DNA of 64,000 bases from Anodontia alba (lineage: Eukaryota; Mollusca; Bivalvia; Lucinida; Lucinidae): positions 70,629,768-70,693,767 of the forward strand of contig OZ024826.1 in the NCBI GenBank assembly GCA_964016985.1. Reading direction: 5' to 3'. The position numbers were made by a program, and so were the translations under genes. This document shows positions 54,640-64,000 of the stretch, one piece after another. Position 1 is the first letter of the stretch; each line of letters opens with the position of its first letter. The notes below the pieces were generated by a model. That model was not told the DNA's origin. It saw nothing but the letters and a program-made list of their open reading frames with translations, and did no database searches.

Positions 54640-57055
54640 AGAAGGTGCATACTGTACGAAAATGGTTAAATTGCACTTTCTCCAAAACCAGTGAAGTGGT
54701 TTGAGCCATATTTGGCAGTTAAGATCATCTGATGATTGTCATCCCAGTTTATATGTTTTATGACCGGACTCCTTAAAAAATCACTGAAGCAGTATAATAC
54801 TAATTTGGTACAGATGTTGCTCAGGTAAGGGCAATTCAAAATAGCTAAAATTTTGGTTATCTGCCTCTTAGAAAACTCCCATGGACATGGACTTTTAATG
54901 GGAAAATGGTTGAATTGCATTTCTCCATAACAAGTGAAGTGATGTGAATCGTATTTGGCAGTTATGCCTCTTGGTTTGGTTGCCATGGCAACAGAAAACT
55001 CCCATTGACTTATAATGGGAAAATGGTTAAATTGCATTTTTATGCCCCACCACAAAAAATGGCAAGTGTATATTTGTTATACCATCTGAATTTTTTAGTG
55101 TCATCCAAGGTTTAGGGGCTATTTTTGGGCTATTTTGGACATATAATAGGAAAATGATTAAATTGCATTTTCTCCATAACCAGTGAAGTGATGTGAACCA
55201 TATTTGGCAGTTATGATCATTAGATGATTGTCTACCCAGTTTATGTGTTTGATGACTAGTGCCCATTTTGTTTGGTTGTCATGGCAAAGTTAAATTTAAA
55301 AAAAAAAAGGAATATTTTAAATGACAACTCCTCCAAAACCACTGAAGCAGTAGGACTCTAGTTTGGTACAAATATTGCTTGGCATAGGACAATTCAAAAT
55401 AGTAAAATGTTTAGCGGTCTGCCTCTTGGTTTGGTTGCCATGGCAACAGAAAGCTCCCATAGACTTATAATGGGAAAATGGTTAAATTGCACTTTCTCCA
55501 TAACCAGTGAAATGGTTTGAGCCATATTTGGCAGTTAAGATCATCTGATGATTGTCATCCCAGTTTATATGTTTTATGACTGGTGGCCATTTTGTTTGGT
55601 TGCCATGGCAACATTCAAATTTGAAAAAGGACTTTTTCAAATGACAACTTCCAAACCACAGATTGATTGAAGCAGTATGACTCTAATTTGGTACAAAAGT
55701 TGCTTGGGTAAGGACAATTCAAAATAGCTATAATTATGGTGGTCTGCCTGTTGGTTTGGTTGCCATGGCAACAGAAAGCTCCCATTGACTTATAATGGGA
55801 AAATAATTAAATTGCATTTTTATGCCCCGCCACAAAAAATGGCAAGTGTATTATGTTATACCATCCGAATTTTTGAGTGTCCGTCCATCTATCCTGGCGA
55901 ACATCCAAGGTTTAGGGGCTATTTTTGGGCTGTTATGAACATAATTATGAGGTATTTAAAATTGTTTTTCTCAGAAACTACTGGGACATTTGTAACCAAA
56001 TTTCATACGAATTTTTTTTAGGAACAAGAAAATGAAAATTAATTAATATGGGTTTGGTCACATGACCAATATGGCCACTGTGCCCATATAAGGTCAAAAC
56101 CTTTTAAAAATCGTCTCAGGAACCAGTGGGCTGATTATCATGAAACTTGGTATGTAGCATTGGGGACTCAAGCCAATCATAGTTTATTTAAATGATGATC
56201 CCTGGATGGCCTTGGCCTATGTTAGGCCAAGGTCAACTTTGGCCACATAGGCTTTTGTATGGGAAAAAGTCAAAACTGTGCATTTTTCAAAAACTATTCC
56301 AGCCTGTGATCTGAAAATTTGTAGATGCAGGGTAGCTAAATAATTAAATGAAATTACATTAGTACTCAAAGTTAAGGTCATTCCTTGACCTTGGCCCAAG
56401 ATCATTCAGATATGAAAATTAAAACTTGTTTTTCTCAGAAACCACTGGGCCATTTGTAACAAAATTTGATAGGAAAGCTTTTAGAAAATTAATAAATATT
56501 ACTTTGGTCACATGACAAATATGGCTGCTATGCCCCTATAGTGTAAAATCATTTAAAAAAAAAAAAAAACCTTCTTCTCTGGAACCAATGGACTGATCGC
56601 CTTGAAACTTGGTATGTAGTATTGGGGTCTCGGGGCCCATTGTAGTTTATTCAAATGATGACTGGCTTCAATTTACATCAAGGTCAAATTTGGTCGCATA
56701 TGCTTTTGTATGGGAAAAAGTGGAAATTGTTAATTTTTTGGAAACTTTTGTTGCCTGTGAACTTTAATTTTGTATTTGCAGTCAACTAAATGAGTAAATG
56801 AAGTTACATGAATATCAACAATCAAGATCACTCCTTTACCTTCGACCTTAGCACAGAATTTAACATAATCAGCAAATAAACTCATGGTACAGACCCCTGG
56901 GTTCATGATCCTAAGGAGGGACATAAAGCCCCATAACATGAGCCTGGCTAATGTTATGGGGCTTATTAACGGTCCATGTGACAGTCTTCTATAATGACCT
57001 TCAAATTCATTTAAAAAAACACTCAGCACCCAGGTGAGCAGTTTAGGACCGTTTA
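54640..57055 (+). repeat. tandem arrays, several unit types, with a Helentron-like 3' relic
   Basis: The first part repeats ctccataaccagtgaagtg, catatttggcagttatgatc and ggttgccatggcaacagaaa at irregular 300-470 bp spacing. The second part (from about 55980) repeats ccttgaaacttggtatgtag and gcttttgtatgggaaaaagt. The end, cccaggtgagcagtttaggacc, resembles the TAGCTCACC family's 3' end, so this may be a diverged member. Confidence 0.7.
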
Positions 57056-57133
57056 TTGTATCTCTGAATTAATGTTGATACCTTATGTCAATTTATTAAA
57101 CCTTTCTTGGATAATAAACTGTCTATTTTTCAG

Positions 57134-57214
57134 GAATATGGAGCCTTTACCAGGCCCCTTCTTCTAGTCCCTTCATTGTGTTTTGCAGAATTGTCTTTGC
57201 CATGCCAGAGGAAT
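57134..57214 (+). CDS. possible cassette exon of the host gene
   Basis: Acceptor tctatttttcag|GA and donor GAAT|GTGAGA bound 81 bp, an exact multiple of three. With the first exon (phase 1) it reads GIWSLYQAPSSSPFIVFCR... without a stop, and its end phase fits the exon at 58094. The first and third exons also join in frame without it, so it could be skipped. It could equally be a chance frame; no domain is recognised. Confidence 0.3.
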
Positions 57215-58093
57215 GTGAGACACATCAACTGGTAATAAAATTAACTTGTTGAACAAGTTTTAGGAGAAATATATGGTAATGGGTCCAGATATTTAGGGTA
57301 AATACAGAATATTAATTCTACATAGCTTTGTTTGTATTTAAAGAAACTAGATATAATTAATGAATTGTATGCTATTGGTTTACAAGGGAGACAACTTTGT
57401 TTTACAACAGTCAGGAGTATAACTTCTACAAGTTATTTTTTTAACTCAAAAGAGTGATCAATTTTGCTACAATTTGTGAATTTAACTTGTTTCAGTTATT
57501 TTTTTAATTTGTGCCATTTTTTCACCTTCTGATTGTAGACTTACAGCAATTTTCATGGGCAAGTGGTTAATTTATGAAAGATCTGTAACATAACTTTATG
57601 ATCAAGCAATAAAATTTTGTATGCATCATCTAGAAATGTGTATGCAGGGCCTTTGAAGTTAATGAAAAAATATACTTTTTAACTTACTTAGGTTATTTTC
57701 AAAATACTTACAAATTTCAGAAATAACCTAAATAAGTTAAAACCTTCAGACAAAGGAAAGTTAACTCTTACACTTTGGAAGGGTGGTTACTTTATAGTTG
57801 AATTTTAACTTAACAAAGTTATAAATCTTCTCAAAATTTTAATCTTTAGAAGTTATGCTTCTGACTGTACAAGGGAGACAACTTTTTGGACTTCTTGTTT
57901 TCTTTCCTGCACATAAAACTCCTGGTCCTTCTGAAAAGCAGTTTTTTCTAAAAGGAAAGAATTTGCTAATAAGGGGAGCAAATTCTTTCATTTAAGGTAG
58001 ATCCTTTTCAGAAGTGAAGCAAGATGAATTTTGACAGTTGCAGCTCAACTTGTCTGCTGTGAAAGTGTATCCATTGACTCTCTCTGGTTTCAG

Positions 58094-58286
58094 ACACATC
58101 AGAAGCTCTGGAAAGAATGAAAACAATGCAGCAGCATATGCCTGGATTGAATTATTCTGGAGACAAGAGTATGAGACAGGCTGTGTCACAGCCTAGTTAT
58201 ATACAGACTGGTCCTCCTGTTTTCCCAGAACCAGTCCCAACATCAACAATGAGACATCCTGGGCCACAGTACTTTGAGGAAAACAG
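58094..58286 (+). CDS. coding exon of the unrecognised host gene
   Basis: Acceptor tctctggtttcag|AC and donor GAAAACAG|GTTTGT bound 193 bp. In the single open phase (first two bases completing a split codon) it reads TSEALERMKTMQQHMPGLNYSG and continues, Pro-rich, to PGPQYFEEN. The composition is protein-like and low in repeats, unlike its surroundings. The next exon is not identified in the window. If the donor is not used, the frame runs to a stop at 58365. Confidence 0.55.
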
Positions 58287-59845
58287 GTTTGTTTTTTATG
58301 TCCCATTTTTGATGGCAAGAAGGCTGTCAATGCTTTCCTTTTTCATGAAATTAAAATTTTCCTAGTATTTTAGCCAAAAATTGTTGACATTCTGATTTCT
58401 CTGTAAAAATGTTGAGGGTTACTTCTAGTGAGTATCCACATATAAATTTGTTTTCATGAGTGGCTGATACTTGCTTTAATTATCAAAGATGAATTTGAAA
58501 AGCATTTCATCCCCAAATACACCAAACATTTTGTTCTGTTTCCAGCTCACCAGTATAGTTTGGCAGCTTAAAAGATAGTGGGTGTGTAATAAATGGGCCT
58601 GTCATTCACTATCAAATGCACCCAGTCTGTTCATAAATTTAGTTGAATAGCATATGCATGCTTCTAACTTGAAACTGTATTTTGAATACACATTGGTACA
58701 AAACAGGACTGAATAATTTCATACAAGTATAGGCCAGGTTTCTGTTTTCTTGCATAATTTACATCACAGGTAAGGGTGACCCATAGCATTGTGACCTCAG
58801 GGGCGAAGGGAGTTGGAGCCCGCCATCATCATGTCTTGGGCTATAGCATATGAAAGGCAGGCCACAGTCCTCTCCTTTTGCTGCCTTTAACCTTCCCCTG
58901 ACAGGTACCCATTCACTGCTAGGTGAATAAAAAGTTTTTTAGTCAGTGTTCTGAAATGGTCTTGTACCAGCAACCTTCAGCTTTGCAGTAAAATGCTCAA
59001 ACTACTCTGCAATTGCCCTTCTGTTAACATAATAATGAAACCTTATAAATAAACACCAGTTCTTCTGAGGAAATTCTGTTTAGAACTGTTTGTAGCCTAG
59101 TGTTGAATACAAATCAAGGTTGGTCGGTAAATACCAGTGGCGGGAATTCCCACTGGTATTTACCGGTAATAACCATCCTGGGAAATACTCCAAATTTCAG
59201 CAAAATGGGAAATACTGGGAAATATTGGGAAATATGATTTTTTTTTTTTATTATTTCACTGAAAAGCACTATTAATGTTTGTGTAATTCAGTTGAAATAA
59301 TGAACAATTAGCTATTTTGCAAAATACCTTCCCATACACATATGTCAGCAGTCTTGCAAATGAGTGTAATGTATGTGTTGTTTGTGTTTTCTTTAATAAT
59401 AATATAATAATAACATAAATCTGATGAAGTTAACTGTTAATATGTAACAATATCTCACTTTTAGGGTGCAAAGCGTTATTTAAAATCACTCATATGATAT
59501 AGAAGATGAATACCATAATGATCCTAAGATTTGGGACAGACAGGCCTGGGCAAACAGTGCAGACCCAGATCAGACTGCTCCTTCAGGAGGGTTTGCATTG
59601 GGACTATGTGTTTTGCATGCTTTGTGTAATGATAAAACCACATTGTTCAAAGTTTTGGAGAATTACAACAACTTTTTTGAATGTCTGAATTTTTAGGATG
59701 TTTACACTAGTCCATGTTTCAATGAAAGGTTTGTTTGCAAGGCTGTCAAGTAATTTATGAATAGTACTTCTATTACTAAAAGGTGTGAGAATTTAATTGT
59801 TTAAGACAGGTATTAAAAAAAAAAAATACAAGTAGGCCTAAAGGT

Positions 59846-59850
<5 letters not shown>
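58287..59850. other. intronic or intergenic, no further exon recognised
   Basis: A perfect 15-bp inverted pair (ggtaaataccagtgg at 59126-59140, inverted at 59150-59164, 9-base loop) forms a hairpin and is followed by gggaaatactgggaaata repeats. A short dispersed repeat piece lies near 59555-59585. No exon is called. Confidence 0.4.
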
Positions 59851-59876
<26 letters not shown>

Positions 59877-61572
59877 GTGAGCTATTATGATCACTCACCG
59901 TCCGTCGTCGTCGTCATCCGTCTGTCTGTCCGCCCGTCTGTTCACAATCTTAAAACAACATCTCCTCCTTAACCACTGATTGGATTTTGACCAAACTTCA
60001 CAGGAATGATCCTTGGTTGGTCCTCTTTCAAAGTTGTTCAAATGGTTCCGCTCCATTGCATATCTAGGTCACAGGAGCTAAAAATAGATTTTTTAACTAA
60101 AAACTTAAAAAATCTTCTTGTCAGAAACCAGTTGACCGATTTCAATATAATTTTGCAGAAATGTTCCTCTGGTGATCCTCTACCAAGATTGTTCAAGCCA
60201 TATGGATTAGTCAAAAAACATGGCCGCCAGGGGGCGGGGCTTATTTTCCCTATATATCTATATAGAAAACTTTAAAAATATTCTTGTCAGAAACCACTGG
60301 ACCGATTTCAATATAATGTTGCAGAAATGTTCCTTTGGTGATCCTCTACCAAGATTGTTCAAGCCATTTGTATTCGTCAAAAAACATGACCGCCAGGGGG
60401 CGGGGCTTATTTTCCCTATATATCTATATAGAAAACTTTAAAAATCTTCTTGTCAGAAACCACTGGACCGATTTCTATATAATTTTGCAGAAATGTTCCT
60501 TTGGTGATCCTCTACCAAGATTGTTCAAGCCATTTGGATTCGTTAAAAAACATGGCCGCCAGGGGGCAGGGCTTATTTTCCCTATATATCTATATAGAAA
60601 ACTTTAAAAATCTTCTTGTCAGAAACCACTGGACCGATTTCAATATAATTTTGCAGAAATGTTCCTTTGGTGATCCTCTACCAAGATTGTTCAAGCCATT
60701 TGGATTTGTCAAAAAACATGGCCGCCAGGGGGCGGGGTTTATTTTCCCTATATATCTATGTAGAAAACTTTAAAAATCTTCTTGTCAGAAACCACAGGAC
60801 CGATTTCAATATAACACGGCAGGAATGTTTCTTTTGTAACCTTCTCCCAAGATTGTTCATGCCGTCATGATTCATCAAAAACATGACTGCCAGGGGGCGG
60901 GGCTTATTTTCCCGATATATCTATATAGAAAACTTTAAAAATCTTCCTGTCAGAAACCAATGGACCGATTTCTATATAACTTTGCAAAAATGTTTCCTTG
61001 GTTATCCTCTACCAAGATTGTTCAAGCCGTCATGATTTGTCAAAAAACATGGCTGCTAGGGGGCGGAGCTTGTCAGAAACCTCTTGACGATTTCAGTATA
61101 ACATTGCAGGAATGTTTCTTTTATAACCCTCTACCAAGATTGTTCAAGTCGTCATGATTCATCAAAAACCGTTGCTGCCAGGAGGCGGGGCTTAATTTCC
61201 CTATATATTTATGTAGAAAACTTTAAAAATCTTCTTGTCAGAAACCACTGGACTGATTTCATTATAACTTGGCAGAAATGTTTCCTTGTTGACCCTCTAC
61301 CAAGATTGTTCGAGCCATTTGGATTCTTCAAAAAACATGGCCGCCAGGGGGCGGGTCTTATTTTCCCTATATATCTATATAGAAAAGTTTAAAAATCTTC
61401 TTGTCAGAAACCAATGGACCGATTTCAGTATCACTTGGCAGGAATGTTTCTTTGGTGACCCTCTACCAAGATTGTTCAAGCCGTCATGATTTGTCAAAAA
61501 ACGTGGCCGCTGGGGGGGGCGGGGCATATTTTCCCTATATATCTATATAGAAAACTTTAAAAATCTTCTCTT
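59851..61572 (+). mobile_element. Helentron-type element (HINE-4), 3' end missing
   Basis: It has the TAGCTCACCTGAG head hairpin, a (GTC)n stretch and about nine 166-bp core units (60090-61570), the first four very alike. It stops inside a unit near 61572, so the tail and 3' hairpin are lost. Confidence 0.85.
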
Positions 61573-61960
61573 AAATCAAAGGACTGATAGTCCTAAGAGT
61601 CTGCTAGCTTGTAAAGTACTAATGGAGTGCTGTGTATCTTCTATGCAATTTTACACAATACATGCAAAGAAGATAGACGACATTCCAATGCTACCAATAC
61701 TATACGATAAGATGGAGCTCTATGGAATATATCAAGCATCTGGGCATTGCACTTCCTGAATAGAAGACTTTCTTTAAAAACTCTTAAATTCTGCTGGTAA
61801 GTGCATGTCCTTGACAAATCTGACCTCAAGGCCAAGTCTTGGAGAAATTTCAAACTACACTGAAAGATGATTCTGCATGCAAAATTTCTAGCTAGGACGG
61901 ACAAATACGGATGGACTCACTAATATACACTTAAATGCAGCTATGGTGACTATGTCTTGC

Positions 61961-62832
61961 TCAGCGCAAGCGGGCTTGACAAAAAGGAAGATATTTGTTC
62001 AAGTTATTTTTCTTCAAACTATTAGCACATTGTTGACAGATCCATTCCTTATCCCCCACACTTTTATGTCCTAATGTACAGAGTCTTTTCATCTCGGGCT
62101 TTAGACCCTGAATATCAAATTTAACATCAGAATGTCTGAAAAATGTTTGACAACAACTTGTACATATGTACTGGGGACCACAAGACACCAACTTGTGAAA
62201 CTGTGTGACTATAGCACTTTCTTTGTTTTTAAATTTCTTACTGCTCAAACCATCTTTTGATGTGTCACTTAACTTAAGTTTCTTATTCAGGGAGGTTTGC
62301 AATTCTTCACATATAAGGGGTGAATCAAGTAATGCGGAACCGTGTTCATTTAAGCTGTCAGCAAGCTGGGAGGAAGCATAAGGCTGTGATGGACACAACT
62401 CAAATGAAATACATTCTTGTAAAGGAGGATAGGTAGTTATGTCACAAATTTGAAACCCAGCTCATTGGTATCATTTTATGGTCTCCCTGCAAACATGAGA
62501 TATACAGAGCGAATGCAAATCAAACTGACTCACCGCTGTTGTAGTAAAGGAATTATCAAAACTAAACAATCTACGCAAATGTAAGGAAAATGCCAGTTAT
62601 ATTTGTTTTCTTTAACAAAATGTTTTTGCCATTAACATTTGGCATTCCATCTGAAGCTCTTGCATGTGACTCAAAAAGGTAGAAACAGTCACCTTGTTCC
62701 AATAATGCAATAGAAAAGCCGTTGCAAATGAAGACTGCATATGGGTTGAATGAGAAAGTCATAGCGAGTCCTGTCTCTAAATCAAGGAAAGGATACTCCA
62801 CTAAGGATAAGATATTTAAATTTCCTGAAAAT

Positions 62833-62868
<36 letters not shown>

Positions 62869-63348
62869 CACTTTCCAGGGATAATGCTGGTTGTCAAGTG
62901 AAAAATAAGATGGCAAATCACATGGCTCTAAATAGTCATGATATGTCTTGGCATTCTTTTTTGCATACTTGTATAATTTATCTCCTGCAAACAGAATTTC
63001 ATTCATGTTGTTGACATTCAACTTGTTGGTACAGATCCTTTTCTGTACAGCTTTCACCAATAATACTAAACAACATGGTAGGCATTGACGCCCTCTTGAA
63101 TCAGGACTAAATATCCCATCTCTTTGATGGATACTTCCTTGCAATAATACAGATGCATTTTCTTGTAGCGAAACCGCCTCGTGGCTGCGAAGAAGCAGCC
63201 GCGAAGAAGCAGCCATGACGGTGGCGTCAAATGATAACACGTATGGAATAGAACAGAATTGTGTGTACGGACCCTTGCCGTGGCCTGAAAAGTCGCAATG
63301 ATTAAAGCGAATAACACCGAGTGTTTCGACTGAGACATGTGATGTCAT
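61961..63348 (-). pseudogene. N-terminal part of a Helitron/PIF1-type polyprotein: cysteine-protease-like module and zinc motif
   Basis: On the minus strand: LLQGSIHQRDGIFSPDSRGRQC (near 63190-63080) carries the likely catalytic Cys in RGRQC. ILFAGDKLYKYAK follows, then, after a frame change, CFYLFESHARASDGMPNVNG (near 62690-62630) with the likely catalytic His in ESHAR. From 62398 downward lies CTSCCQTFFRHSDVKF...KEWICQQCANSLKK, a CxxC...CxxC zinc motif. This order (protease, zinc motif, then Helitron N domain and helicase) is familiar from transposon-encoded PIF1 polyproteins; the helicase part is absent and the frame ends at 61961. A 34-bp T run (62836-62869) and a shift near 62600 break it, or a short intron lies near 62400-62537. 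Confidence 0.6.
62836..62869. repeat. poly-T tract within the protease-like frame
   Basis: About 34 Ts; it encodes a Lys run on the minus strand and changes the frame. Confidence 0.9.
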
Positions 63349-63631
63349 TCAGCCAATGAAAGTGCTCAGCGATACGTATCGTGTCTGGTTTCCGACCTTC
63401 TGGGTGTTGCGACAACTGTGTGTGTTGTCGTATGACAACCAGCTTGTTTACTAGAATCTACCGGCTGTCGAACAGTTTATTTTTCGCGAGGCTACAGACA
63501 TGAAAGCTTTTTTTACCTGCATTTTTGAAATTCATGGTGTGTCGCACGCGAAAAACAACAACAGATACTTGTTCAGTTCTTCAGCAAAATTCCTGATGCC
63601 GTAAAGTGCATTTCATGTAGGCAACCGGTAG

Positions 63632-63751
63632 CACAGGAGCTTGACGTTTGCTAATTTCTACTTATAGGGCCTGTCCCTACGATTATGAAATAATCGAAGG
63701 TTCGAATGACAGGCCCTATAAGTAGAAATTATCCAATGTCAAGCTCCTGTG
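63632..63751. mobile_element. hAT-like MITE, 120 bp, 8-bp target duplication
   Basis: It starts CACAGGAGCTTGAC and ends GTCAAGCTCCTGTG, with arms of about 50 bp including ttctacttatagggcctgtc and its inverse. ACCGGTAG flanks both sides (63624-63631 and 63752-63759). An 8-bp duplication and CA...TG ends fit hAT-type mobilisation. No coding capacity. Confidence 0.85.
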
Positions 63752-63759
63752 ACCGGTAG

Positions 63760-64000
63760 TGTAGCGTAACTTGGTACCTATTACCGGCGTGCACTGATTA
63801 TCGGGTATTCAGAAATCACGACCCACAGACCACGGCCCCCGCCCATCGGGGCCAGCGAAGTAGTTGGGCTGCCTATAGTCTCCAGGGCAGAGCTGCCTTA
63901 GGCAGGGCCTGTACATCATGTGATCGGGTTGGGTAAAAGTCCCACAAATCTGGAGGCAGTATCTTTAAATGGATACATTGTTGCATTTTTTTTCTTTTCT
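63760..64000. other. no gene seen
   Basis: GC-richer end of the window without a recognisable motif. Confidence 0.3.

Noticed and set aside
1..64000. CRISPR-like reading of the regular repeats
   Set aside because: Units are contiguous, of 143-400 bp or 32 bp, without unique spacers, and the genome is animal.

Overview
The window looks like non-coding, repeat-dominated DNA from a bivalve mollusc, probably a clam. This is inferred from repeat families that I know from bivalve genomes: TTAGCTCACC- and TTATACGCCC-type elements with tandem cores, tRNA-type SINEs, and GGCCGCCAT-rich arrays. There are no bacterial-style operons. I can support only one host gene, as a few exons on the + strand (41587-58286). 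Almost everything else is mobile DNA, much of it nested.

Layout. 1-8010: remnants of cut-and-paste transposons, namely a broken Tigger/pogo transposase, a Tc1 element with intact inverted ends but a dead transposase, and a 2-kb non-autonomous element. 8618-14118: a Penelope-like retroelement of the Naiad type on the minus strand, with the GIY-YIG endonuclease before the reverse transcriptase. Its ORF carries five in-frame TGA codons and no in-frame TAA or TAG, and a SECIS-like fold lies about 170 nt past its TAA stop. I read it as a multi-selenocysteine Naiad. Clam and spider Naiads of this kind are known; the SECIS placement and the Sec-x-Cys linker are read from this copy. It is flanked by inverted copies of its own 3' module.

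14150-23466: a readable insertion stack. A second Naiad 3' module is split by a 5'-truncated Jockey/CR1-type retrotransposon (8-bp target duplication). That element is split by a 6-kb transposon with about 570-bp inverted ends (8-bp duplication). This holds a tandem array, which is split by a 4-kb TA-flanked element that itself carries a SINE. 24950-28537: another TA-flanked inverted-repeat element.

30855-61572: at least four TAGCTCACC...CTCTTGT elements and one TATACGCCC...CTCTTGT element. All behave like Helentron-type (rolling-circle) non-autonomous elements. The start sequence is repeated inverted just inside the 3' end, a short hairpin follows, the core is a tandem array, and insertion is between two Ts without a duplication. 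One is inserted into a relative (30963-34155) and one into the TATACGCCC family (48572-52180). Together they inflate an intron of about 16 kb. 61961-63348: the N-terminal part (cysteine-protease-like module plus zinc motif) of a Helitron/PIF1-type polyprotein, possibly a relic of the machinery that moves such elements. 63632-63751: a small hAT-like MITE with an 8-bp duplication.

All coordinates come from reading the sequence by eye. Family names rest on recalled motifs, not on searches.
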